Origin: Amorphophallus konjac
Taxonomy: Eukaryota > Streptophyta > Magnoliopsida > Alismatales > Araceae
Length of the DNA stretch: 64,000 nt
Direction of reading: 5' to 3'
NCBI GenBank assembly: GCA_022559845.1
Contig: CM040118.1
Span: forward strand, 232,299,224-232,363,223
The position numbers and the translations under genes were made by a program. Shown one piece after another: positions 33,241-43,890 of the stretch (positions are counted from its first letter, which is position 1; every line of letters starts with the position of its first letter). The notes beneath the pieces are model-generated. The model ran no database searches and had not been told where the DNA came from. It saw nothing but the letters and a program-made list of their open reading frames with translations.

Positions 33241-34629
33241 GCACGCCGGAATAGCTTCTGTGGGTTTTATCTCAATCTGTCTGATTCTTATTGCCTCTGT
33301 TCTTATTTCTTCAACTTGCAGATTGATCAAATGAGCAGATTGTTTGTTCAATTGACATTTCAAATCACTGTAATGCTTCTTAACATTTGTTGAGGTGAAT
33401 GAATACTTGTATTTGGATGTTTACTTGAGGGGTTTATTATGCAAGAACTTAGATGTTTAACTTGATTCAGGGGCAGCTTCAGGCATGAACTGTTCTTATC
33501 TTCCGAGGACTTAGCTTGCTCGCTTGTTCGGCTGTTCTTATGCTCAGAGAACTCATCCTGCTCGTCTGTTCTTGAGTGTTCTCATCCTGGCGAAATTTGG
33601 GCAGCACCTCCCCTGGACTGGGAGTTGCCAGAGAGCAATAAGGAACACCAAACGGATAACTCCGGGGTGCACCTCAAATCTGGACCTCATGTCAGTCCAA
33701 TAACCCAACTGTGAGTGTTGGAAAGCTCGAGGACTAGCCTTCAAGAGCTCTCACCACTCACGGGTGATGACTTCGTGGAACGGGACAGATGTAGGCCACA
33801 TGTGGCCATGAATGTTCACCCTTCGAACTGGTTCCCTCGGAGTTCATGCCATAGAAGGGCAAGCTTCTGAGGACCCCAGGTGATGTTGAAAACCGAGAGG
33901 GAGAAAACGGAAGAAAAGGGGAAGAGGTGAGAGCAATAGAATGCCATTTACGCCCACAAGAGTCACTCTTTTATTCATCCTCAAGGGGAAAGGAGATCTA
34001 CCCCCAAAGCACGGGGGGAATACAACGGAGAAGATAAAAGAAAAGCTAAGTGTTGAGGTGGGGAAAGAAGATACATCGGTGGGGGAGAAGGAGGAATAGA
34101 GCACAAGCTCTTCCCCCTCTCTCCCCTCTCTCTTTCTCACCCTCTCTTTTTCTTCTTCACCTTGCAGATGGGGATGGATGTAGCTTCCTCTTCTCTTCGG
34201 ACGCTGGGAACCTTAGCCGAACCAGCAGCCTTCCCTCTAGCCTCTCCCCTCTTCCTCTTCTCTCTTCTTCTGTTCCCTTCTTCTCTTGATCATCCTCCTC
34301 TTCGGCTTCACAATGCTGCCCCTTATATATATCATCCAGCCTGGGAGCATTCCTGCCATTTCCACCTCGTTCGCAACGAAGTCGGGAGTTGACTGGCTGT
34401 GCTGGACGTTGTTCATTTGTCCCGTACCCTGCTGCTCTTCCGAGGATGGGACGCTCAGAGATCCGCGGGAGCTTGCCTTGCTGCTACTGCTTGTGTGCTG
34501 TCGAACGAAGGTAGAAGCAGAGTCATGGGCATTGAATGTCCTCTGCACGCCATAATGATGCAAAACAGAGCATCGGAATGTAGATGGGACGGCTTGTTTG
34601 CACGCCGGATTAAGGTGACATGCAAGGGA

Positions 34630-34935
34630 AAGGGTGCGCGCTGGTTTAACCCATGATGAAGGGGAAAAGGGCACGCCGGTTTAACCCAAGATGAAGGGGC
34701 GCGCCGGTTTAACCAAAAATGCAAGGGGCGTGCCGGTTTAACAGCCAACCAAGGAGGGGCACGCCGGTTTAATGCCAAGCAAGGGCGCGCCGGTTTAAGG
34801 CCAAAGCAAGGGCCAATGAAAAAAATGGGGCGTGCCGGATTAAGATGTTGAAGGGGCGCGCCAGATTAAGATGTTAAAGGGGCGCGCCGGTTTAGAGCGC
34901 GCCGGTTTAAGGCCCTTTCGCGCCGTTTTAAGCCT
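34630..34935. promoter_or_regulatory. GGCGCGCC palindrome cluster 2 in F, upstream of TATA
   Basis: Perfect GGCGCGCC at 34698, 34784, 34855 and 34881, with one-mismatch copies (GGCACGCC, GGCGTGCC) at about 34670, 34727, 34758 and 34829. Most read GGCGCGCCGGTTTAA. Intervals are 26-31 bp with one gap of 45. It lies about 300-600 bp upstream of the minus-strand TATA at 34332. Confidence 0.82.
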
Positions 34936-35542
34936 CGAATGGATTATTTTCAAGTCGCAGCCATTTATTCGAGTGTTAGCGCTCCTGGAATGTTCTAGTT
35001 GCAACGTATGGCCTTCATAATATTCTGTTTACAGCCTTTGGGGCTTGGTCCCAGACTTTACATGACTTTCGATGTATCCCGAGACTGTGCCGGAGTTCTC
35101 GACTTTTCTTTGATTCAGCTCTCGACATGGCCGGTCGGAGCATTATAGCTGTATTTTCTGCTTGGGGGGGCTTCCTTAGCGGGTAGTAGACCACCAAGCG
35201 AGTTCTCGTCCTGATCGGGCGAGGCATGAGGTTTATTCGGCATTTCCATCTTCGGCTTGCTCTCGAGTGTCGAGACGTGCATGACGTATGATCGACACCG
35301 TCATTTTTTGATGTCCACAATTGGTCATCTCCTCCTTATTCACCTCTTGCCCCTGGGTTTAGCCGAGGAAAGAAACGGACAGGGACTTTGACTTTCCCCC
35401 AAAGCATGGCCGAGGAGAAACAGTGTTTTACAAAGCGAGAAACCGGACCAGGGATGTCGTGTGGTGTGTGATTGCCATACTCAGGACTCTTTATGGTGAG
35501 AGGGAGGGAACACCTTGCTGCCAGGGTGGCACTGATTAGACT

Positions 35543-38500
35543 CTAAGGAAAGAAACGCTTAAGGTACAACCCATTCCAAGTGTGAGAGAGCTCCTCACCT
35601 TCCTCGTTTACTAAACGATAAGCATTCCCTGGATAAGCCTCTTTTACAACAAACGGCCCTTCCAAGTTATGTTGCAATTTAGACCTAGGACCTACAGACC
35701 GAATGAATTTACGCTTCAAAATCATGTCACCTTTTTAAAATTTACGTTCAATCACCTTCTTTTGGAAATAACGCGAAACTCTCTTTTGATAAACGGATAC
35801 GTGATCGGCCGCGTTCATCCTCTTCTCATCCAAGAGTTCCAACTGAACAAGCAATGCCTCCCGACGTTCATCGAGATTAAGTTCCTTATCGAGCTGCACT
35901 CTAAGGGAAGGGATCAAGATCTCATATGGGAGCACCGCCTCCATCCCATAGGTAAGAGCATAGGGAGTTTGTCTCGTTGGAGTACGGGCGGAGGTGCGGT
36001 AAGCCCATAGAGCTTCCACTAATCTTTATGGCCAATCGGAAAACTTATGAGATTCGCATGTTTTCTTTATGATTTTGAGAAGGGATTTGTGGGTGGCCTC
36101 GACTTGACCGTTGCCTTGAGGATAATATGGAGATGAATGATGCAATGCAATATTGAACTTGTTACATAGGTCCTTGAGCTCTTGGGAGACGAACTGGGAT
36201 CCGTTGTCGGTAATGATGCTGCTTGGCACTCCGAACCGCGAGATGATATTCTTCATGATAAAGCGGCACACCGTTGAAGCTTTGATCTCCGTGTACGCCT
36301 CTGCTTCGGCCCATTTGGTGAAGTACTCAGTGGCGGTAAGGATAAAGGATTTCTGCTTGATCTGAGAATTGGGATCACCAAGCGGGCCGATGACGTCGAA
36401 AGCCCACATAGAGAATGGCCAAGGAGCGGAAAGAGGATGGAGAGATGAAGCTGGAGCATGGATTTTATCAGCGTGGAGTTGGCATTTAAGACACCTCCGG
36501 ACGTAGAGGGAGCAATCTTCCTCTAGAGTGGGCCAATAGTAGCCCTGCCTAAGGATCTTCTTTGCTAGAGCCTGGCCATTGACATGACCTCCACACTCAC
36601 TAGAATGGGCTACTTCAGCCACCTTCCAAGCTTCATCATCATCTAAGCATCTCATGAGCATTCCATTGGTAGCACGCCTGTATAGTTCTCCTGCAACAAT
36701 GGTATACCTTGAGGCGGCTCTCCTTATTGACTTGCGCTGCTCGGCATTTGCCCCTTCTGGGAACGATCCGTCTTTGCAAAACAACTCAATTTCATGATAC
36801 CAAGGTAATTCTTCTTCCTCTAGGATCTCCTCTAGCTCCATCAGAGATACTTCCTTGAGGTCTTCCTTCTCAGCCCTCGCCTCTACAGCTTTCCTGAGGT
36901 TGATATACCAAGGATCCTAAAGAGAGGGTGCGTCCAGTCTCTGAACGATGATAGTCTCAGTGCTCCGACTGAGAGGGAAAGATAGGGAGGAAGCGAGCGA
37001 AGCTAAGGCATCGGCTAGAATGTTCTGAGACCTAGGAGTATGGATGTAGATCAGCTTACGGAATTGCCTCGCCAGGAGCATGACCAAATCTTGATAAGGC
37101 TTGAGCTTGGGGTCACGAGTGCGGTAAGTAGATAGAACTTGCCGCAGGATGAGATGAGAGTCTCCTATGATATTCAAATAGCGTGCGCCTAGGAGATAGG
37201 CGTGCTTCAATCCAGCTAGGAGAGCTTCATACTCGGCGATGTTGTTGGTAGCAGGAAATCAAAGTTGATAAGCAAAGGGAATAGTCACTCCCTCTGGAGT
37301 AAGCAGAACAGCGCCGATCCCTCGGCCTTGAGAATTGAGTGCACCATCGAAGTGCAGAGACCAAAAGGGATGATGAGAGATAGCAGAGAGATGCTCATCA
37401 GGGAAATCGTCCTGAATAGAGTCAGTGTGAAGAATGGGGAGATGGGCAAGATGCTCAGCGATGGCGTATCCTTTGACCGCCTTCTGAATGACAAAAGTGA
37501 TATCGAATTGGGAGAGGAAGCTCTGCCAGCGAGCTAACCTACTAGAAAGGACATGCTTTTCTAAGAGATAGCGGATCGGGTCCATTCTAGAGATCAACCT
37601 AACTGGGTGGGCAAGGAAGTAATGTTTAAGCTTCTGAGCTACCCACACTAAGGTGGCGTAAGTCTTCTCCATAGCGGTGTATCTGGACTCAGCTGGGTTA
37701 AACATCCGAGAGAGGTAATAAGCAGCCCGCTCTTTCCCTTCATCATCTACTTGTGCTAAGACCGCCCCTAGAGAGTCCTCAATGACTGAGATGTATAGGA
37801 TTAGGGGTTTCCCAGGGACAGGAGGTTGCAAAACCGGGGGATTGGACAGATATTCTTTTAGGTCCTCATAGGCCTTCTGACAGTCTTGATTCCATTCAAA
37901 CTTAACCCCCGCCTTAAGCAATTCATAAAACGGGCGGCACCTTTGAGAATGTTGGGATATAAATCTTCTGATGAATTGTAATTGACCAATCAAATCTCGA
38001 AGTTCCGTGATGTTCTTTGGCGGAGGCATATCCATGACGGCCTGTGCTTTGTTAGGATCAATCTGAATCCCCCGTTTGCTCACTATAAAACCTAGCAACT
38101 TCCCTGAAGAGACTCTGAATACACACTTCTTCGGATTCATTTTCAGTTTGTACTCCCCGGCTCTTTGCAGCACCTTAGCCAGAATAGAGGGGTGTTCTTC
38201 TTTAGTCCTTGACTTCACCAAAATGTCATCCACGTAAGCTTCCATATAGATATGCATCATGTCGTGGAAGATGGCCATCATCGCCCTCTGATAGGTGGCA
38301 CCCGCGTTCTTCAAACCGAACGGCATAACCACATAACAGTACGTGCCCCAGGGCGTGGTGAAGGAAGTTTTCTCTTGATCTTCCGGAGCGAGACGGATTT
38401 GATTATAACCTGAGTACCCATCCATGAACGACAAAGCCTCGTACCCGGCGGTGTTATCTACTAGGACGTCTATGTGAGGCAGCGGAAAATCATCTTTGGG

Positions 38501-40007
38501 ATATGCTTTATTAAGATCCCTGAAATCGATGCAGATACGCACCTTTCCATCCTTCTTGATGACAGGGACTATGTTGGCCACCCACTGAGGATATAGAACA
38601 ACTCTAATGAATCTGGCCTTGTACAACTTGTCGACTTCTTCCTTAATCCTCAAGGCCATATGGGGGTGAAATCTTCTTGACCGTTGTTTTATAGGTGTTG
38701 CCCCTGGTTTAAGCACGAGTCGATGTTACACCAAAGAGGGGTCAAGACCTGGCATGTCCTCATAAGACCAGGCGAAAGAACCGCTATACTCCCTTAGAAC
38801 CTTGATTAAATCTTCTTCTACTTGCGAAGGGAGATTAGCGGTAATAATGATGGGCCTTGGGCCTTCTTCAGTTCCCAAATTTATTTCCTTCGTAGGTTCA
38901 TCCACTGCCGATGATGGCTCGTAGAATTTCTTTAGTCCTTGTGCATATAAATCGGCAGTGTCATCTACGTTGCTGTCCTCATCGATTGGATCTTTCTCAT
39001 CCATGATTTCATAGACGCCGAGTCCGTCATCGCTCCACACCTCCTCTATTTCCTCTTCATCTTCAATCATAATTGCCGTAGCAACAAATTCTGGACACTT
39101 CAAAAGAGCATGACAACGCTGAGCTAGATCTCGCAGGAACCTATCAGGAACGGATTTGGGAGGACGCGCAAGCGGGCGCGGCTCAGAGGAGGAAGGGTTG
39201 GACGAGCTAGAACAGGACCCTACTTCTCTAGACCTAACTGACTCTACTTCCCTAGACTCGACGGACCCTAACCCTAACCTAGGAGAAAGAAAATCTAGTG
39301 GAAAGGAAGGAGCAGGGGACTCATGCCCCTGGAAGGATGATGGAGACAAGGTAGCGTAATCTTCCACTGAAATCTCTGTTTCAAATTTGACGTTTTTTTT
39401 TTGGAGATCAGTGGAGACCACACAACAAGATGGAGGAGGCGGGAGTTGCATGGGGAATAATTCAGGGAAGATACAATCGAAAAAGGAATCGGAGGACCGA
39501 AACCACATCTCGTGGAGTGGAGTGATGGAGGACGGAGGAGTGAATAGATCGGCCAGATTGATAGGAGGACAACGCCCACAGGCGCAAGGAACGAACAGAA
39601 TTTCAAACGGATCATTGACGGATTGATTTATCACAATGGGAGGGGGACGTGGTATGAGTTCCCATCACTGAAGGAGAGATTGAAGACGGGAGGGAGACCA
39701 AGATAAGACATTCGGCGAGCTCTCCAGCTTCCGTGGATGCTGAACTGGCTGCTTCTTCGGCCTCTTTTGGATGAGCCGAACCTCTTGATGCTTCTTGCAA
39801 TCTTCTTCATGAAATAGCCCTTGAAGGGCTTGACCATAGTCAATCACATCATCAACTGGCCTCCTTAGCAACGGGGGTGGACTGGCAATCGGACAGACTG
39901 TATCTTTCCTTGGTGGAGCTGGCTGTGGAGCTAATGTGCCGGGCTGGAGAGGCCCTCGAACAAAATGTTGACGGTAGTCCCAGGTGAGTGGCCCAGAATC
40001 ACCCATC
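35543..40007 (-). pseudogene. pol: Tat-type pol of element A (with end of gag-pro region)
   Basis: From 40007 leftwards: the end of the gag-pro region (MGDSGPLTWDYRQHF, ILFVPCACGRCPP), an acidic linker, RT (38716 on; CIDFRDLNKA, YVDDILV), RNase H, aRNH (SLHFDGALNSQG, NNIAEYEALLAGLKHA), the H2C2 finger (HSSECGGHVNG to CLKCQ), the integrase core (WAFDVIGPL, IITDNGSQF, E in GQVEAT) and the C-terminal domain ending KRFFP at 35543. In-frame stops separate these: near 40.0 kb/39.66 kb, 38726, 37260, 36917, 36026 and 35730. Frame is otherwise kept, so these are point mutations, not frameshifts. Alignment with B shows the residues originally there. Confidence 0.93.
40003..40007. other. target site of element B in A (CCATC)
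   Basis: The gag-pro frame of A matches B until CACCCATC at 40007 and then changes to the LTR start TGTTGATA. The expected second CCATC would lie beyond 64000. Confidence 0.6.
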
Positions 40008-40429
40008 TGTTGATATTTATTTGTCTCTCTTCTATCTTTCTTTTGAGGTTTGGAGAGCGATATGGTAAGATAACAAACAAACAATTAAAGATCTACTCAA
40101 ACCTATGAACATGTGATCATGAACCTAGGCAATCATAACTAGCTCTAGCATGGGCATGCTATCTCAATCCAACTACGCTAAGGAAAAGGAAAACACATGC
40201 CGGGGCGTGGAACAAGGAATAAATAAAAACACACCGTGAAGGTGGAACAAGCAAGGAAAATAGGAAGATATGATGAAGAAGACAGCTAATGCCCAATACC
40301 AAGGAAAGATGTGATCTCCACCAAAGTAAAAACAAGTCAAAAGAACCTGAATATACCTTGGAAATAGGTGGATGAAACACCCGCCCATGGGAGAGAAAAC
40401 TAGAGAAAGCCTGCAGATCAACTTGGAAG

Positions 40430-40520
40430 TAACGGCCAGAACCCCGTGCGTCGCTTGGAAGTGACGGCCACACGATAGACCGTCGGAGGAGAATGACGCG
40501 CCTGCACAAGGCCGTCAGAT
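40430..40520. promoter_or_regulatory. palindrome triplet on the U5 side of LTR B
   Basis: Half-sites TAACG 40430, TGACG 40462 and TGACG 40494, 32 bp apart each. In A the corresponding place (21735-21800) keeps only degenerate right half-sites (GCGTTAC, ACCGTTAG, ACCGTCAG). Confidence 0.85.
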
Positions 40521-41241
40521 AACCTACAGTAACAAAGCTTGAATTCTTTTAACTCCAACTCTTCTAGCCGGCTAGAAGACCTGGGCCTCGTGTCAATGAA
40601 CCTGTAAACCTGCCAAAGATGTAAAAAGACCAAACACAATAACCTCAATTAGTCCTTTTCACAAGCATAGCATCAATTCTCAAAGGACTTAACATCATCA
40701 AAAGGAGAGGGAATTACCAGGGAGTTTTTGGTTTTTTAACCCCTCTGGGTGTTTTAAAAGTTTTGGAAGATGTTTATATGCTTAGAGGACAGTGAAAAAC
40801 GTGGAGAATGAAGAGGGACAATGCCTTGATTGATGAAAAACCAGGGAAGAACTCAAGCATGCAATGATGAACTTGAAAGACCAAAACCAAAGTACTCCCT
40901 TAATTATGAGATGGATGGACGTGGGAAGCAGTTCCTCTTGGATGAAGATGGCTCCTGAGTTTGGCAGCACTTCGTCGTGAATTCAAAATCTCCCCTTTGG
41001 CCATGAAGTCAAGGGTTCTATTTATAGACCCTCAAACTCTTAGGTCGAGCAGAGGATAATTCAAACAAGATAAAGAGATAACTCTTAGCAAATCCTCGAA
41101 GATAATATCACCAAGAGTCCATAGAATCGAACGGAAGGTCCTGAGGATCAGATTTGAAAGAGATATCGTCAATCCAAACCCTTATCTCGACCACGGAGTA
41201 GCAGAGAAAAGGCCTGAACTGTCAGGACTCTCTGGAGGAAG

Positions 41242-41550
41242 TAACGGCTGCGCGACAGACCGCCACTTGGAAGCAACGCATCAAGGAACGACCGTCATTT
41301 TCAACCCTATCCCAAAGAGATAAGATCAACGGGAAGAAAACCCAACAAGTTGGACTCTTCAAGGAAGCAACGGCCAAGGCATAGGGCGTCAGAATGAAAC
41401 AACGGCTGCACGACAGACCGTTATTATCAACGTGGAATCAAAAGGATAAGCTTTACAACGAGGCCTTAAGCCTTAGGACTCTTCAAAGAGTAACGGTCCA
41501 GGACCCATCCGTCAGAATGAAACAACGCGCCTAGAACCGACTGTTATTAT
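41242..41550. promoter_or_regulatory. U3 array B: three pairs of phased palindromes
   Basis: Pairs start at 41242/41274, 41368/41400 and 41491/41523: 32 bp in each pair, 126 and 123 bp between them. This repeats the geometry of 22529-22850 although spacer bases and some half-site bases (CAACG for TAACG) differ. It starts about 216 bp upstream of the TATA box. Confidence 0.92.
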
Positions 41551-41756
41551 CATTGAGGTTCAAGAATGAAATGAGGGGCTTGCTAAGATTCATCCAATGA
41601 AACGCCACTAGGAGCCATATCCGATCAAAGAGTTCAGACCCAAGAAATAGGCTTCAACTAATCAAGAGACTCAATGAAGGGTGAACAACTCGGACCATCG
41701 TATAGAATGAAACAAGGAGATGACCCGACTTATTGGGTATAAAACGGGTGTCAACA

Positions 41757-41772
41757 GATGCCCCTCCTTAAC
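41757..41772 (-). other. polypurine tract of element B
   Basis: The minus strand reads AAGGAGGGGCATC directly before TGTTGACACC, identical in layout to A. Confidence 0.88.
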
Positions 41773-43021
41773 GTCCTCTTTGCAGGGGAGCGAGCGGAGG
41801 TGAAGCGAAAGTGAAATGGAACATGAAGATGAAGCGGAAATGAAGCGGAGTGTATCAAAAAGAGGGCGTTAAGGTAAACGACACCCGTTCTTTACCAACA
41901 AGCGATAGGAATTTTCTGGAAAACTTCGAATTGATCACAAGGAAATAGCCAGCCAAAGGGATGCGAGTCTGGAGGAACTAATTAACTAAGGAAAGGAAAC
42001 ACGGCTAGCTGCCGGAGGCAACGGAAAAGAAAGAGACTAAACTCCAGACAGGAATCTTCAGCGAACCAGATCAAGCGAGCAGATCGAAGGAAACTTTCTA
42101 ATTCAGAATGGAATAATTCTCCTCATCCAGAATCAAGAACATAACTATTCACCATCACTGAGATACCTTGAACAGATGAAGCTTCATGAATGCTCAAAGA
42201 ATGCGCATGATGCATACTGGGCTAAAGGAAAAGAAATCTTCAAAATAAATGCAAAGAAAGATAAAATATCAAATACTCGAGAATAATATTGCTAGATCGG
42301 AGAAATCAGAGTCAGGACACTATCTGCAACCACGGCGTGCAAGATAGAACCATCGTCCCCAAATTTTCTAATCTAACGGCCTATCCAACGATTAAACATG
42401 TGAACTTAGATCATCATCATTTTTATTTAAGGGGAACATCAGATCCTAGGACACATGAATGACCAGCCGGTTCTCGAGGTAATATATCATAAGTAACATA
42501 TAGTAATGCATCAAGGGAGTGAGGGAACGAGATACAATACCTGACTTACCTGCCTGACGGACAGTAAAGCATGATTTTACTCATAATTCCTTCATGAAAG
42601 ATAGGTTAGCCAATAATAAATATGATCATGAATCAAGGCATAACCATTTGTACATGCGAGAGGCATCAATAAGGAACAACATGGAAGAAAATGGAACCAT
42701 TTTGACATTAATTAAACCATTTAATTCATCAAGAAACTTGTAAGTTTGTAACGGTCTCATGTACGTGCGTCACATCAAGTAACGGACCACCCCTAGTCCG
42801 TCATAAACCAGGCGGTTCACATTCTTCAATAAAACAGGGCCAACACATGTAACGGTCAGATCCAGACGCGTCAGAATGATGTGACGGTCGGTCGATAGAC
42901 CGCCGCATTTCCGGAGCGTTCAAAAAATAAAACCGAATGGTCACGGGCTTCATTCAATCCACATTCATCACCCAAAAACCAACCGAGAGAAACCACCGGC
43001 GACCACCGTCCCACTACTACC
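41773..43021 (+). other. non-coding region before antisense gene 1 of B
   Basis: It aligns with 23061-24320. No ORF is conserved between copies. It holds palindrome pairs at 42749/42780 and 42850/42882, 101 bp apart, close to the gene start, as in A. Confidence 0.7.
42749..42910. promoter_or_regulatory. palindrome pairs upstream of antisense gene 1 (B)
   Basis: Left half-sites at 42749/42780 and 42850/42882; 31-32 bp within a pair, as at 24037-24195 in A. The ATG of the gene is at 43022. Confidence 0.87.
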
Positions 43022-43450
43022 ATGGCCGACGACGAGGCTCCCCAGCCACCACCACAGAAGAGGGGGAGGGGAAAGAAGAAAGCAATCTAGCGGTTCCACC
43101 GCCGGCTCGAACGAGAAGCAATCCCGCCGGTGGAAGAAGAACAAATGGCGAGAAGAGATCCAAGGGAAGAAGATGAAGATCCCACGGCTGTGGGGGACCA
43201 AGAGGAAGCCCCATTGGGTGCAGAGGAACCCAAAGAACCCAAGAAGAAGAGGAAAAGGGGCATGGACCGTGAGGTAGGTCCTTCCGCCCTAACTTCAAAT
43301 TTTAATTTTTTTCTGTTTTTATTATGAATGTATGTGGGGAATAGGGGTAGAAATAGGTCTATGAACCCACTAGGAACAACTGTAGGCCATTTGGCCATAG
43401 TGGGAGACCACGGGGATGCAAGGGAAAAAAATTCCCAAATGCAGACAATG

Positions 43451-43540
43451 TGACGGTCCTGCCAGCGACCGTCACTCGTCTGACGCACCTTGATGAGTCC
43501 GTCAGAGTCAAACGACGCCCTAGCACAGGGCCGTCACTCA
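43451..43540. promoter_or_regulatory. palindrome triplet inside intron 1 of antisense gene 1 (B)
   Basis: Half-sites start at 43451, 43481 and 43513; spacing 30 and 32 bp, identical to intron 1 of A. Confidence 0.88.
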
Positions 43541-43885
43541 TGCCAGGGACTTAAACTATTTTTTAGGGTTTTCAATTTTCAATTTTTTGTTTTTTTTAAT
43601 CATGAATGTTTATGCAATGATTATATGATGTCAATTGGACTAATTAATGATCTAATATGTAATGCAGGGGAAGAGACGATCGCGGATCTCCTGGCTACAG
43701 ATCCGGGCAGTGTACCAGGCATTGCCCGACTACCAGAGAGAGAGATTAGCCAGCATGGGATTCGCCGAGGTGCTCAGCATCGAGGTGATCCAGATGGACA
43801 CGCCACTACTGTACGCCTTGCACGAGAGATGGGACCCGATCAGCCGAGCTTTCATCTTCCCGTGGGGCCACATGATCCCCACGCT

Positions 43886-43890
43886 AGAAG
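43886..43890. other. TSD of element C, left copy (AGAAG)
   Basis: The five bases before the left LTR equal those after the right LTR. Removing C and one TSD restores the exon 2 frame seen in A (TLED.ARI). Confidence 0.97.

Larger units (their letters stand above)
31272..35319 (-). mobile_element. insertion F, probable solo LTR (4048 bp)
   Basis: B has an uninterrupted sequence where A carries this insertion. Ends are TGTGGACG and ATGTCCACA (TG...CA with an 8-bp imperfect inverted repeat), flanked by a perfect 5-bp TSD, ATTGG (31267-31271 and 35320-35324). No internal direct repeat, PBS or coding region was found, so a solo LTR left by LTR-LTR recombination fits best. A minus-strand TATA (TATATATAAG) at 34332-34323 suggests minus orientation. 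Confidence 0.85.
21309..40007 (-). mobile_element. giant Tat-type Ty3/gypsy element A (5' part displaced by B)
   Basis: From right to left on the minus strand: end of the gag-pro region, pol (40007 to 35543), two antisense genes, PPT (23060-23045) and 3' LTR (23044 to 21309). The gag-pro frame stops matching at 40007, where the LTR of B starts. With F removed it spans about 14.7 kb, and more lies beyond B. Size and antisense ORFs place it near Tat/Ogre-like elements. The proposed left TSD is ACCCT (21304-21308); its partner is outside the window. Confidence 0.88.
40008..41756 (-). repeat. 3' LTR of element B (1749 bp)
   Basis: Plus-strand ends are TGTTGATA and GTGTCAACA, giving TGTTGA/TCAACA inverted ends. 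A minus-strand TATA (TATAAATA) is at 41026-41019. It aligns to the LTR of A along its length. U3 carries the same three-unit palindrome array. Confidence 0.9.

Noticed and set aside
33844..34392. Overlapping Ser/Leu/Phe-rich ORFs in F
   Set aside because: Low-complexity pyrimidine tract near the TATA; no conserved frame.
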